Shown: positions 25,704 to 35,571 of the stretch, one piece after another | Layout of the letters: each line of letters starts with the position of its first letter | How positions within the stretch are numbered: the stretch's first letter is position 1 | Assembly: GCA_944321565.1 (NCBI GenBank) | Contig: CALULT010000005.1 | Location: 1-64,000, forward strand | DNA length: 64,000 nucleotides | Direction of reading: 5' to 3' | Origin: an uncultured Paraprevotella sp. | Lineage (GTDB): Bacteria; Bacteroidota; Bacteroidia; Bacteroidales; Bacteroidaceae | Position numbers and translations under genes: made by a program | The notes under the pieces: generated by a model | Told to the model about the DNA's origin: nothing | What the model saw: the letters and a program-made list of their open reading frames with translations, nothing else | Database searches by the model: none

Positions 25704-28340
25704 TCAAAGTTTGTAGCGCAGGCCAATCATAAACGTGCGTCCGCTCCACGACTCACGTTCCACCACATGGCCGTCTTCGCGCCGCGAAGTGACGTTCACC
25801 GTATGTGCACCTTTATGGATGTAGCGGAGCAACGGTGTGTCAATGAGGTTGGAAGCTTTGGCAAAGAGGGTCAAGCCAAACTTGAAACCTTTCTCCAACG
25901 AAGCGTCAAGCTGGAAATAACCTTTCTCCCAAATGTCATCGTCTTCCCACGTGGAGATGTCGGCCAAACGCTTTCCGGTGTAAGAGCCCAGGATTTGCGC
26001 CTCCCAGGAATGTTTCTTGCTCTTGAACAAGAGCGAAAGATTGGCCACATGGGCGGCCTGCCCGAAGAGCGGACGGGTTTGTTCCACCATGACCACGTCA
26101 TTGCCGTCCATCTTCTGCTTTTGAGTCGTGATGGAAGAATGGGTGTAGGTGTAGTTGGCCTTGACGCCAAACCAACTGAAATATTTCATGATGTCAACCT
26201 CCACGCCGAAGTTGGTGGCCGTGCCGAAATTCATCGGTTTATAAGTCAGGTCTTGCCCTTCTGTCATCAGCCCGTATTCGATTGGGTTTTGGATGTTCTT
26301 GTAGAACACGCCCACCATGAACTGTTCGCTGGTGCGGGGGAAGAACTCATAGCGCAAGTCCAAGTTGTCGGCCACGGTGTGTTTCAAGTCGGGATTGCCT
26401 TCTTCGTTGTAGTCATCTCCTATGAGGCTATAAGGGACGATTTCGAAGAAACTCGGACGGTTCACAGCGCGGTAATAGGAGAAACGCAGGTTGGCGTTTT
26501 CGTGCACGTTGTATTTCAGATGTGCGCTGGGCAACCAGTCCCAATATTTTTGGTATCCTTCGGGGTCGGAATTTTCTTCTGGGAATTTCAACGTATAACC
26601 TTGGTCGGTGTGTTCGGCACGCAATCCCACGTTGATTTCCCAAAGCGGCCGCGTATATTTCACCATGAAGTAAGCTGCACCGATGCGTTCCGTGGCATCG
26701 TAGTTGAGCGGGTCGGCAATGTTACCATAGCGGCGGCGCGGTGTATATTCAATGTCATCGAAGTTCTCCCAGTCGTATCCGGTTTCGGAATTGAACGTAT
26801 AACTGTTGTAGAAGCTTTCACGCTTTTTATCGCGGTAGAGTCCGCCGGCCTTGAAGTCCATGACCTGTCCGCCTTCCATTTTCAACTTATAGGCCAAGTT
26901 GGCTTGAGCCGAAAGGTCGCGGTCGGAGTTATGTTCCCAACGACGCTCGGCACTGTTCTGCGAATATACACGCCGACCGTTGAATTCCATCTTCACTTGG
27001 TCTGGGGTTTCGTTATAGGCTTTCGAACCGTTGGCAGACCAATCCAACATCAACGCCCCGTCTTTCAGAAACTTGTGCTTGCCCTTGAGCGTGGAGTTGA
27101 AAATATACTGATGGTTCCATTTCAAGCGCACTTCGCGGTCTGACTCGTCGGCTCCGTCGCGCACTTCCTCTTCGCGCAAGTCCATGTAACCGTTATACCA
27201 TGTCAGCTTATTCATTTCGTTGATGTGGTAGTCCAGTTTCAGGTGGGCACCCGTGCGGGCCTGATGCACGGAATAATTGCGGTGCAAGGTGCCATGTTGT
27301 GATTCGCCCGGTTTGTATTCGATGTCACTCTCGCGCCCACGGTTGGTATTTTGGAAGCTGGCAGCAAGCATGACGCCGAGATGGTCATTGAAGAAGCGGT
27401 CACCATAGGAAAGGCCTGCGGTAAGGTCGGGCAATGGCGTCTTCTCTGTGACGCGCAGTGGTGCACGGTCAAAGTATTCGGCTTGCATGCGACTGCCTGT
27501 CTGTGTGGTTCCAAGGCGTTCGTCGGGCGATTTCTTGTTGATTTTGTCCCAAGCGAAAGATTGGAAGTCGCGGTCGAAGTACATGCTGTTGTAGCCGGTG
27601 GAGATGTTTGCCGTGAACTGCCGTTCCATGGGAGCGTCCTTCATGACGAGGTTCACGGCACCACCGATGCCGTCGCCCTCCATGTCGGCAGTAAGGCTCT
27701 TGGTCACTTCCAGTCGGTCGAGCATCTCACTAGGAAAGATGTCAAGCGGAACGAAACGGTTCTTGTTGTCGGGGCTGGAAATCTTCACGCCATTTACCAA
27801 CGTATAATTATAGCGTTTATCCATACCGCGCAAAATGGCATATTGCCCTTCACCGCTGGAGTTGCGTTCCACCGTGACACCGCTCATGCGCTGGATGACG
27901 TTGGCCACGGTAATGTCCGGCGACAACTCGATGGCTTTCGCGCTCATCACGTTCACCACGTTCAGGGCGTTCTTCTCAATGAGGCGCGCCCCGGCTTCGG
28001 TTCGTCCCGGATTGTGTGCCGTGACGGTCACGCCTTTCAGCTCGATTTCTTTCGCCACGAGCGGAATTTCGATGTTCTCGTTATCCGAACGCACTTGCAT
28101 TTCGAATGGTTGGTAACCCATGTAAGTGCAGACTAACGTAAATGAATTTTGTCCCACGGAGAGATTGAAGCTTCCATCCAATCCGCTGACTACAGCTTTC
28201 GAAGGGTCTCCTTTCACTTGAATCCGTGCGCCGATGATTTCCTCACCGGTCTGTGCGTCACGGATTTTTCCTTTGATGACCTTACCTTCGGCCTGCAGAG
28301 CCAGCAAACCGCAGATAAGCAACGGCCAACATCTTTTCAT
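25704..28340 (-). CDS. TonB-dependent outer membrane receptor
   Basis: An 878-residue protein. Signal peptide about 1-19, then a carboxypeptidase-regulatory-like beta-sandwich (about 20-105, VIKGKIRDAQTGEEIIGARI), a plug domain (ANVIQRMSGVTVERNSSGEG, GMDKRYNYTLVNGV, DGIGGAVNLVMKDAP), and a 22-strand-type barrel ending in ...SGRTFMIGLRYKL with the aromatic/hydrophobic terminal signature. It imports a large ligand across the outer membrane with TonB energy. It is not a SusC type with the usual SusD partner; the next gene encodes a beta-helix lipoprotein instead. The ligand is unknown; a phosphorylated compound is possible given the phosphatase gene downstream. Confidence 0.9.
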   Translation of the reverse strand: MKRCWPLLICGLLALQAEGKVIKGKIRDAQTGEEIIGARIQVKGDPSKAVVSGLDGSFNLSVGQNSFTLVCTYMGYQPFEMQVRSDNENIEIPLVAKEIELKGVTVTAHNPGRTEAGARLIEKNALNVVNVMSAKAIELSPDITVANVIQRMSGVTVERNSSGEGQYAILRGMDKRYNYTLVNGVKISSPDNKNRFVPLDIFPSEMLDRLEVTKSLTADMEGDGIGGAVNLVMKDAPMERQFTANISTGYNSMYFDRDFQSFAWDKINKKSPDERLGTTQTGSRMQAEYFDRAPLRVTEKTPLPDLTAGLSYGDRFFNDHLGVMLAASFQNTNRGRESDIEYKPGESQHGTLHRNYSVHQARTGAHLKLDYHINEMNKLTWYNGYMDLREEEVRDGADESDREVRLKWNHQYIFNSTLKGKHKFLKDGALMLDWSANGSKAYNETPDQVKMEFNGRRVYSQNSAERRWEHNSDRDLSAQANLAYKLKMEGGQVMDFKAGGLYRDKKRESFYNSYTFNSETGYDWENFDDIEYTPRRRYGNIADPLNYDATERIGAAYFMVKYTRPLWEINVGLRAEHTDQGYTLKFPEENSDPEGYQKYWDWLPSAHLKYNVHENANLRFSYYRAVNRPSFFEIVPYSLIGDDYNEEGNPDLKHTVADNLDLRYEFFPRTSEQFMVGVFYKNIQNPIEYGLMTEGQDLTYKPMNFGTATNFGVEVDIMKYFSWFGVKANYTYTHSSITTQKQKMDGNDVVMVEQTRPLFGQAAHVANLSLLFKSKKHSWEAQILGSYTGKRLADISTWEDDDIWEKGYFQLDASLEKGFKFGLTLFAKASNLIDTPLLRYIHKGAHTVNVTSRREDGHVVERESWSGRTFMIGLRYKL

Positions 28341-28371
28341 AAACCTTTATACCTTGTTCTGAATTTTGCTG

Positions 28372-28379
28372 CAAAGGTA
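28372..28379 (-). promoter_or_regulatory. Promoter -7 element of the TonB-receptor gene (TACCTTTG)
   Basis: The minus strand reads TACCTTTG 31 nt before the receptor ATG. No matching TTG is seen at 19-20 nt. Confidence 0.5.
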
Positions 28380-28560
28380 CGGTGGACGTGTTACGCTGGC
28401 ATTACGCAGGAATGAAAAAGCAATGAATTTTGTTAAAATACCTTTTGAAAGGCCGGAAACAAACTCAAAAGAGACCTGACATATCACCTTATTGGAAAAT
28501 TTAAACAGGCTCTTAATGTTATGGCACGGAAGAATGAACCTCAAGCGTGGAAACGGAAAA

Positions 28561-28594
28561 GAAAGGAGGAAGCCGGATGGTCAGGCCAGCTTCC
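28561..28594 (-). terminator. Possible terminator of the GH30 gene
   Basis: On the minus strand GGAAGC (28589-28594) pairs with GCTTCC (28568-28573), with an inner TGG/CCA pairing and a short bulge, and is followed by a T/C-rich stretch. It lies 33 nt after the GH30 stop. The remaining 28380-28560 holds nothing I can identify. Confidence 0.4.
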
Positions 28595-28627
28595 CCCTAT
28601 ACCTATTATATATAGGATGTCAAATCG

Positions 28628-31600
28628 TCATTTGACTTGCACCTTGCGCACTTCCTTGCCACACTTCACCAGATAAATGCCCGGAGCCAATCCCTGTGTG
28701 CGGTTGACGGCCATGCCGGAAAGGTTATACACGGTGTAGGGCGCATCGGCATACACTTGAATGCAACCTTTTCCGCCGATGACGCGCAATGCGCCTTGTG
28801 CGGCCAAGGCTGTTTCCATTCCGGTTGTTCTATCGGAAACGTAGAACAGGCGGAAGTCGTCGGCGGAGAACCATGTGCCGGTCCATTCTTTGCCTGTCAC
28901 GAAACTGTCGTTGGTAAAGCCGATGTCCAGGCGGTTGTCCGTCACCACGATGTCCGTGATTTCGATGGTCTGCCAACCAAATCCCTTGCCGCCATTGGCG
29001 TTCTTCTCTGCCGAACCCACAGCTGCGTTTTCCCAAATGGGGCCGGCATCGTTGCCTTCCACACCATATTTGGTGATTTCCTTTTTCAAATCCTGCGTGG
29101 CCGTGCGGGCGGTGATGAAGGCGCCCTCGCCACTTGTGCGGGCAGCGCATTGCAAGGTATAAGTCCCATTGGGAATGCCCGTCACGATCTGGCGACCGGT
29201 GTAATAGAGCGTGATCAGAATGCCACGGTCGGTGCGGGTGTTGCAATAGGAATCAAAGTAGTGGTTGCCCGTGTTGCCGCTGTAATGCTGTCCGGTCTTC
29301 ACCTTGCCGTCTCCGTTGGTCACGTTCAGTTCCCAACCCAACGGGTCGCCATTCGCGCCGAAGGTTTCCAAGTCGGGCGACAGGATGGCGAAGGTATAAT
29401 CAGAGTTGTCGCCCGGCAGCTGCGTCTTGCGCACGAGAAGCATTGCTTCTTCCAGTTCACGGATGAGGTCGGAGAAGGCTGTTTCGTCGGCCACCAGCGG
29501 GAGCAGCGTGATTTGCTTGTCCATCGTTTGTTGCAATGCCGCCCTTTCGTCTTCGGCGTATTCTTCATTTGATGCGTATGCCGCAGCTTCGTCCAACACC
29601 GTGAAATATGCAGTGGAAGCACGGAGCAGCGTGGCGCAGAGATTCACGGTTTCGGCTGTGGCTTCTTCTGCGTCGATTTGTCCTTTTTGTGCCGTCATGA
29701 GGTCTTGCTGTGCTTTCACGGCATCTTCCGACTTCAAGGAAGCTTGCAGGGTTTCGGCATCCGCAAGTGCCTGGTCGTATGCCGCCAAGGCCGCATTGGA
29801 GGCTGCGACGTCTGCCAAAGCCGTTTCCAAGGAAGAAAGGGCGGCGTTCAACGTTTGCAGGTTTGCCGCATCATTATCGACCACGGCTTGTGCTTCGTCC
29901 ATGGCGGCTTGCAGACGCATCTTGTCGGCAGCCAGCCGCGCACTGGGCAACGCCGCGCCGGCGTCTGAAATTCTCTCGGACAAAACCCGGCGTACCTGGG
30001 AGGCTTCTTCCGCGCTCGCTTCTTCACCCAAATAAGCCAGCCTGAAGTTCGTGACACAGAACCAACCTTTGGTACCACCGCCCGAAGTGGAAGCATAACC
30101 GATGCGCAACTTGCCGTCCTCGCCCACATATACTTTTTCAGTGGTCTGTTCTTCCCAACCATTCGCGCTCCAGTCGCCAATGATTTTTACTGGCGAGACG
30201 GCGGTCACACCGCCACTGGTGGCGTAGGCATGCTGGTCGTTGATTTCACCATTTCCGCACAACGATTGGCAACTCATCTGATACCAGCCCGGCAACAAGC
30301 CTTCGAGGTCTTGGTACAAATCCATCGAAGTGAAGTTGTCCGACCAGTTGTTATAGCAAGCTTTGCCTTGCACTGTCCATGCCTTGCAGTCGCCGCTCAC
30401 CATGACGTTGGCCTGCGTCCAGCCGTTGTCCCAGTCCGTGAGGTCTGCGTTTTGGATGAAGGCCGTGAAATCTGCAGGAGTGTCAGCCGTGGCTCCGGCC
30501 GACAACAAGTAGGCACGAATGGCTTCGTCCAACGTGGTTGCGGCTTGCAGAAGCTGGTCGTTCGTGGCTTCGGCGTTTTGCAACATGCTGTTGGCTTCTG
30601 TCATGGCTTGGGTGAACGCATCCTTTCCGCCAAAATTGGTTTCAGCAAACTTTTGTGCACGGTCGTAGCTCTCTTGCAACAATGCACGGCCGTCGGCCAC
30701 GCCTCCGGCTTCTGCCGTGTGGATGGCAGCCTTCAAACCGGCTATGGCAGCGGCAATCTGGGCCTCATCCTCGCTGCCGGCCAAAGACTGCCCGGTTTCT
30801 ACTGCATCGGCCAGCTGTTGTTTGGTCACTTCGTCCAGCGCGGAAGTGTCCACGGCCTTGGCTTCGTCCACCAGGAAAGCCAGTTGTGCGCCCGCTTCGC
30901 CAAACACATAACTGCTGAAAGAGTTGGCGGGCAATGTCGTGCTCAGATACTTGCCGTCAATCGACATGGTGATTTTGCGCGGCGCATCGCCACGGTTGCC
31001 GGCCACCACGATGATGGCACCTTCCGGTGTGCGGGCGGCCAACACCTCGGCATCAGTGTCCGTGGCGGTCGAAGAACCTTTCAGGATGGCCGAACCCGGG
31101 GAGATGAAGTGGCTGTAGTGCTTGAAGGCATAGTATTCGGGAGTATAAGTGGCCGTGCGTGTAGCCGAGTTGACGTGTACCAAGGAATTCTGCTTCCAGT
31201 CCCACGTGCTGGCACCATCGTCTTTCAGCACGGCATTCCAATAGGTGTATTTCTCGCATCCTCCGCCCACATATTGGTTAATGAGGTAGAACGTCCATTC
31301 GCCCGCATTCCAGTCGAATGTGCCGCTGCCGCATTCGCTTTCGGTCTGTTGGAGCGTCATGTTGGGATAGCGGTAGGCCAGTTCGGCCAGCATGGGGCGG
31401 CCTTCCCATTGCAGGCCAATGCCCTTGAAGTGTTCCTGCACACCCGGGTGTTGCAGGATGGTTTCGAACACGTCCATGCTTCCTGTATTCATCGTGCCCA
31501 CAATCAGTTCCACTTCGGGTTTGTGCTCGGCAAAGTAAGGGCCGAGGTAGTCGCCCAGAAATGTGGCCGTGGCCTGTGCCGTCCACGAGCAGGCGGGATA

Positions 31601-32329
31601 AATTTTCTGGCTGTAAGCCTCGTTCTGGTACATCAGCGTCGTGATGGGAATGTTTTCTTCCTTGTACGCATCGATGAATTTGTCGAAGTAGAGGCAGTAG
31701 GCATTCAGGTAATCGGGTTCCATGATGAACTGGTCGCTGAAATAGACGGGATAGGTTTCCGTGCTGCCCGGCCCGACGGTGTTGGCGTAGTTCTTGTTTT
31801 TCTTCATCCACGCGGGCGGACTCCAGGGCGAAGCCCAAAACGTCATGTCGGGATTGTAGTGTTGCGCGAGCCTGATGTAGGGGATAAGGGCTTGCTTGTC
31901 GCGCTCGATGGTGAAGTGTTCCATCTCGAAGTCCGGCTCGTTGTTCGGTGTCTCGTCGCAACTGTACCAGTCGCGGCCATAGTCACTGGCACCGACAGGA
32001 ATGCGCCCGATGGTGAAGCGTAGGTCGCCGTCGGGGGCGAACATGCGCCTCATCACTTGTTGCTGCACGTCTTCGGGCAACAGCATGAGGGCGTCATAGC
32101 CCACTTCGTTGAAGCAAGTGCCCCAGCCTTTAAAAGTTTGTTTCACTTCATCGGAATTCAGAACGATTTCAGGAGTCCCGATGACTTGGTCTTGCAACTC
32201 GGCTTCTTCGAGTTGCCACATGTTCCCCTCGGTGGAGCGGAACAACAATCCTTCCGTCGTCTGTGCCTGGAGCAGGGACGCGAAGAACAACAAACCGCAG
32301 CAGGCGGTTCGGAATAATGGAAATTTCAT
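28628..32329 (-). CDS. Secreted multi-domain GH30-family glycoside hydrolase
   Basis: A 1233-residue protein with a signal peptide (about 1-22). The GH30 (clan GH-A) catalytic barrel covers about 45-395: FKGWGTCFNEVGYDALMLLP, FWASPWSPPAWMKKNKNYAN, MYQNEAYSQK (E237, acid/base) and QQTESECGSG (E330 as likely nucleophile). A beta-sandwich follows to about 475. Then come two Ala-rich three-helix (FIVAR-like) stretches and two carbohydrate-binding-like beta domains (about 615-755 and 990-1160), and a short C-terminal tail with GIYLVKCGKEVRKVQVK, resembling a T9SS-type sorting signal. GH30 enzymes cut beta-glucosidic, beta-1,6-glucan or xylan links; the specificity here cannot be set. It is next to xylAB but separated from xylA by a strong terminator. 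Confidence 0.85.
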   Translation of the reverse strand: MKFPLFRTACCGLLFFASLLQAQTTEGLLFRSTEGNMWQLEEAELQDQVIGTPEIVLNSDEVKQTFKGWGTCFNEVGYDALMLLPEDVQQQVMRRMFAPDGDLRFTIGRIPVGASDYGRDWYSCDETPNNEPDFEMEHFTIERDKQALIPYIRLAQHYNPDMTFWASPWSPPAWMKKNKNYANTVGPGSTETYPVYFSDQFIMEPDYLNAYCLYFDKFIDAYKEENIPITTLMYQNEAYSQKIYPACSWTAQATATFLGDYLGPYFAEHKPEVELIVGTMNTGSMDVFETILQHPGVQEHFKGIGLQWEGRPMLAELAYRYPNMTLQQTESECGSGTFDWNAGEWTFYLINQYVGGGCEKYTYWNAVLKDDGASTWDWKQNSLVHVNSATRTATYTPEYYAFKHYSHFISPGSAILKGSSTATDTDAEVLAARTPEGAIIVVAGNRGDAPRKITMSIDGKYLSTTLPANSFSSYVFGEAGAQLAFLVDEAKAVDTSALDEVTKQQLADAVETGQSLAGSEDEAQIAAAIAGLKAAIHTAEAGGVADGRALLQESYDRAQKFAETNFGGKDAFTQAMTEANSMLQNAEATNDQLLQAATTLDEAIRAYLLSAGATADTPADFTAFIQNADLTDWDNGWTQANVMVSGDCKAWTVQGKACYNNWSDNFTSMDLYQDLEGLLPGWYQMSCQSLCGNGEINDQHAYATSGGVTAVSPVKIIGDWSANGWEEQTTEKVYVGEDGKLRIGYASTSGGGTKGWFCVTNFRLAYLGEEASAEEASQVRRVLSERISDAGAALPSARLAADKMRLQAAMDEAQAVVDNDAANLQTLNAALSSLETALADVAASNAALAAYDQALADAETLQASLKSEDAVKAQQDLMTAQKGQIDAEEATAETVNLCATLLRASTAYFTVLDEAAAYASNEEYAEDERAALQQTMDKQITLLPLVADETAFSDLIRELEEAMLLVRKTQLPGDNSDYTFAILSPDLETFGANGDPLGWELNVTNGDGKVKTGQHYSGNTGNHYFDSYCNTRTDRGILITLYYTGRQIVTGIPNGTYTLQCAARTSGEGAFITARTATQDLKKEITKYGVEGNDAGPIWENAAVGSAEKNANGGKGFGWQTIEITDIVVTDNRLDIGFTNDSFVTGKEWTGTWFSADDFRLFYVSDRTTGMETALAAQGALRVIGGKGCIQVYADAPYTVYNLSGMAVNRTQGLAPGIYLVKCGKEVRKVQVK

Positions 32330-32363
32330 TAATTGTGGTATTAGGTTAATAAATTGATGATGG

Positions 32364-32408
32364 AAAAAAGGGGCGGGCTGCCCGTATGGTTTCCGGACAC
32401 CCCGCCCC
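32364..32408 (-). terminator. Strong intrinsic terminator after xylA
   Basis: GGGGCGGG (32370-32377) pairs with CCCGCCCC (32401-32408), and the minus-strand transcript continues into TTTTTT (32364-32369). It lies 21 nt after the xylA stop and only 35 nt upstream of the GH30 start, which leaves little room for a GH30 promoter. Confidence 0.85.
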
Positions 32409-32429
32409 TGTTTGGGTTATGTTATTGGC

Positions 32430-33746
32430 TTAGCAATACATGTTCACGATGGCTTCGTAGAGTTCCTGCTTGCCGCTGGTCTGTGCGGGTTCGCCTTGCG
32501 TCTTGGCGTAAGCCACAACGTCTTCCAAAGACAGCTTGCCTTCTTCGAATTCCTTGCCCTTGCCGCTGTCGAACGTAGCGTAGCGGTCGGCCACCATCTG
32601 CTTGATGGGAGACTTCTCCAACAGTTCGGCTGCGTTCTCCAATGCACGTGCCATGGCATCCATGCCGGCGATGTGGGCAATGAAGATGTCTTCCAGGTCT
32701 GTGGAGTTGCGGCGCGTCTTGGCGTCGAAGTTCGTACCGCCGTTGCCGAATCCGCCGTTGCGGATGATTTGCATCATGGCCTGGATGAGTTCATAGTTGT
32801 CGATGGGGAACTGGTCGGTGTCCCAGCCGTTCTGGTAGTCACCACGGTTGGCGTCGATGGAACCCAACATGCCGGCATCTACGGCGCAAGCCAGTTCGTG
32901 TTCGAACGTGTGGCCGGCCAAAGTGGCGTGGTTCACTTCGATGTTTACCTTGAAGTCCTTGTCCAAACCATGTGCGCGGAGGAAGCCGATAACGGTCTCG
33001 GTGTCCACGTCGTACTGGTGCTTCGTCGGTTCCATGGGTTTCGGTTCGATGAGGAACGTGCCAGTGAAGCCTTTGCTGCGGGCATAGTCGCGGGCAGCCT
33101 TCAGCATCTGTGCGAGGTGTTCTTTTTCGCGCTTCATGTCGGTGTTGAGCAGGCTCATGTAGCCTTCACGTCCACCCCAGAACACGTAGTTCGTACCGCC
33201 CAGTTCGATGGTAGCGTCGATGGCGTTCTTGATTTGCACGGCTGCGCGGGCTACAACGTTGAAGTCCGGGTTGGTAGCCGCACCGTTCATGTAACGCTTG
33301 TGGCCGAACACGTTGGCCGTGCCCCACAGGTTCTTGATGCCGGTTTCCTGCATCTTCTCCTTGAGGTAAGCCACGATGGCTTTCATGTTGGCTTCATATT
33401 CTTCGATGGAGTTGCCTTCGGAAACGAGGTCCACGTCGTGGAAGCAGAAGTATTCGATGCCCAACTTCTGCATGATTTCGAAACCGGCGTCAGCTTTTTG
33501 CTTGGCGATGGTTACAGCGTCAGTGCCTTCGTTCCAAGGGAAAGTCTTGGTGCCGCCGCCGAACTGGTCTGTGCCGTCTGCGCAGAGGGTGTGCCACCAT
33601 GCCATGGCGAACTTCAACCAATCCTTCATCTTCTTGCCCATGATGACCTTTTCGGCATCATAATAGTGGTAAGCCAACGGGTTCTTGCTTTCTTTTCCTT
33701 CGAACTTGATTTTCCCAATGTTAGGGAAATACTCTTTTTGTGCCAT
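32430..33746 (-). CDS. xylA: Xylose isomerase
   Basis: A 438-residue class II xylose isomerase, of standard length. Characteristic segments: [20 protein letters not shown] (catalytic His), [35 protein letters not shown] (metal-binding Glu/Lys), [20 protein letters not shown] and [20 protein letters not shown]. It converts D-xylose to D-xylulose with Mg2+/Mn2+. It follows xylB by 65 nt on the same strand and ends at a strong terminator, so xylB-xylA form one unit. Confidence 0.96.
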   Translation of the reverse strand: MAQKEYFPNIGKIKFEGKESKNPLAYHYYDAEKVIMGKKMKDWLKFAMAWWHTLCADGTDQFGGGTKTFPWNEGTDAVTIAKQKADAGFEIMQKLGIEYFCFHDVDLVSEGNSIEEYEANMKAIVAYLKEKMQETGIKNLWGTANVFGHKRYMNGAATNPDFNVVARAAVQIKNAIDATIELGGTNYVFWGGREGYMSLLNTDMKREKEHLAQMLKAARDYARSKGFTGTFLIEPKPMEPTKHQYDVDTETVIGFLRAHGLDKDFKVNIEVNHATLAGHTFEHELACAVDAGMLGSIDANRGDYQNGWDTDQFPIDNYELIQAMMQIIRNGGFGNGGTNFDAKTRRNSTDLEDIFIAHIAGMDAMARALENAAELLEKSPIKQMVADRYATFDSGKGKEFEEGKLSLEDVVAYAKTQGEPAQTSGKQELYEAIVNMYC

Positions 33747-33811
33747 AATATTTGTTTTTTTAAAAGGTTGATAAATAAATTATGTTAGGCATTTGTTTGA
33801 ATGCTTTCGGA

Positions 33812-35362
33812 TTAATGGATTTGGGCGATGCCTTCAAGGGCTTTTGCCCAACGGCGGTAGGCTTCTTCATATTGGTCGCGCTTCTGCAGGTCGGGTTCGA
33901 TGACCTTCAGTTTTTCGAGCGTGGAGAATGCCTCGCGGTTGTCCTTGTAGATGCCCGCGCCGATGCCCGCACCTTTGGCTGCACCTACGGAACCGTCTGT
34001 TTCATACAGTTCGATGACGGCACCCGTCACGCCGGCCAGCGTGTCGCGGAAGATGGGACTGAGGAACATGTTTGCCCGCCCGGCATGTATCTTGTTCACT
34101 TCCATGCCCATGCCTTTCATGATGTCGATGCCATATTTGAAAGAGAACACGATGCCTTCCTGGGCGGCCCGCACGAGATGGTTGCGGTTGTGGATGTTGA
34201 AGCTGACGCCTTCGATGGCGCAACCCGTTTCTTTGTTTTGCATCACACGCTCCGCGCCGTTGCCGAAAGGAATGATGCTGAGGCCTTCGCTGCCGATGGG
34301 CACACTGTCGGCCATGCGGTTCATCTCTTCATACGAGCAACCTTCGGGCACCACGTTGCGGCGGATCCACGAGTTGAGGATGCCCGTGCCATTGATGCAG
34401 AGCAACACGCCGAGACGGGTTTGTTCCGTGGACGGGAAGGACGGGAGCGAGGCGCAACCGGCCGTGTGGTTGACGTGGGCAAAAGTGTTCACGCGCGATA
34501 AGGGGTCGTAGTTCACCGTGCCGTTCACACCATAGACCACGCCCGACGTGCCGGCCGTTGAAGCGATTTCGCCCGGCTCGAACACGTTCAGCGACAGCGC
34601 ATTGTTCGGCTGGTCACCGCCACGGTAAGTCACGGGGATACCTGCCTTGATGCCAAGTTCCTCGGCCACGGCTGCCGTCACCCGGCCTTGTTCGCAGAAC
34701 GTGGGACGGATTTCCGGAATCAAGTCCATGCTGAAACCGAAGTAATCCATCAGTTCACGGCACACGCAGTTGTTTTTGAAATCCCAAAACATGCCTTCCG
34801 ACAGTCCGGAGACGGTCGTGCAGGCCGTGCCCGTAAGCCGCATGGCGATGTAGTCGCCCGGGAGCATGATTTTGTCGATTTTTTCATATACTTCCGGCTC
34901 GTTTTCCTTCACCCACGCCAGTTTGCTGGCCGTGAAGTTGCCGGGAGAGTTCAGCAGGTGGCCCAGGCAGAAGTCCGCACCGAGTGCTTCCATTGCCTTG
35001 TTGCCATAAGGCACGGCACGCGAGTCGCACCAGATGATGGCGGGACGAAGCACTTTGCCCTCCTTGTCCACGCACACCAAGCCGTGCATTTGGTAACTGA
35101 TACCGATGGCGGCCAGCCCTTCCCTGAGGGCTTCCCGGCTGCAACCGGCATGTTCCGCAGCCGTGGCGATAGCTTCCGCCGTGGCGTTTTTCAGGTATTC
35201 CCACCATGAATTCGGGTCTTGCTCCGCCCATCCGGCCTTCACGCTGAGGATGGGAGCTTCCTGTTTGGGGAAGAAGGCGTTGCTCAACGTTTTCCCGCTT
35301 TGCGCGTCAACCACGCAAGCCTTTACGGAAGAGCTGCCAATGTCATATCCTATCAGATACAT
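33812..35362 (-). CDS. xylB: Xylulokinase
   Basis: A 516-residue FGGY-family carbohydrate kinase. N-terminal ATPase fold YLIGYDIGSSSVKACVVDAQ (phosphate 1), substrate region GISYQMHGLVCVD and WCDSRAVPYGN, and the C-terminal DGSVGAAKGAGIGAG. It phosphorylates D-xylulose to xylulose-5-phosphate for the pentose phosphate pathway. Co-transcribed with xylA; a Crp-like regulator gene is divergent, with a palindrome in between (35481-35496). A -7 box TAATTTTG lies at 35403-35410. Confidence 0.94.
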   Translation of the reverse strand: MYLIGYDIGSSSVKACVVDAQSGKTLSNAFFPKQEAPILSVKAGWAEQDPNSWWEYLKNATAEAIATAAEHAGCSREALREGLAAIGISYQMHGLVCVDKEGKVLRPAIIWCDSRAVPYGNKAMEALGADFCLGHLLNSPGNFTASKLAWVKENEPEVYEKIDKIMLPGDYIAMRLTGTACTTVSGLSEGMFWDFKNNCVCRELMDYFGFSMDLIPEIRPTFCEQGRVTAAVAEELGIKAGIPVTYRGGDQPNNALSLNVFEPGEIASTAGTSGVVYGVNGTVNYDPLSRVNTFAHVNHTAGCASLPSFPSTEQTRLGVLLCINGTGILNSWIRRNVVPEGCSYEEMNRMADSVPIGSEGLSIIPFGNGAERVMQNKETGCAIEGVSFNIHNRNHLVRAAQEGIVFSFKYGIDIMKGMGMEVNKIHAGRANMFLSPIFRDTLAGVTGAVIELYETDGSVGAAKGAGIGAGIYKDNREAFSTLEKLKVIEPDLQKRDQYEEAYRRWAKALEGIAQIH

Positions 35363-35402
35363 ACGCTTAAATGTGTTTTTAATAATACTGTGATGTTGAC
35401 TG

Positions 35403-35410
35403 CAAAATTA
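35403..35410 (-). promoter_or_regulatory. xylB promoter -7 element (TAATTTTG)
   Basis: The minus strand reads TAATTTTG 40 nt before the xylB ATG. No TTG lies at the usual distance, as might be expected of an activator-dependent promoter. Confidence 0.45.
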
Positions 35411-35480
35411 GAAGAAGTTTGGAGAAAAAAAAATATTTGGGGCAAAAAAAGGAATTGTTTTACCAGGAAACTCGTTTTTT

Positions 35481-35496
35481 TCTGATTTATATCAGA
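35481..35496. promoter_or_regulatory. Palindrome in the xylB-crp intergenic region
   Basis: TCTGATTTATATCAGA is a perfect 6-bp inverted repeat with a 4-bp centre. It lies between the divergent promoters, about 70 nt upstream of the xylB -7 box and 33 nt upstream of the regulator's -7 box, and is a candidate binding site of the Crp-like protein. Confidence 0.4.
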
Positions 35497-35528
35497 TTTA
35501 TGCCTCCGTCCGGTGCCGGATTTTAAAC

Positions 35529-35536
35529 TATTTTTG
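35529..35536 (+). promoter_or_regulatory. Promoter -7 element of the Crp-like gene (TATTTTTG)
   Basis: TATTTTTG lies 35 nt before the chosen ATG at 35572, and a GAAAGGA ribosome-binding-like stretch precedes that ATG. Confidence 0.5.
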
Positions 35537-35571
35537 TTATCTTCGTGCCGAAAGGTATAAGAAAGGAACAC

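Noticed and set aside
30230..32023. 597-codon frame antisense to the GH30 gene
   Set aside because: The sense strand encodes the GH30 catalytic motifs here; the antisense frame is composition-driven.
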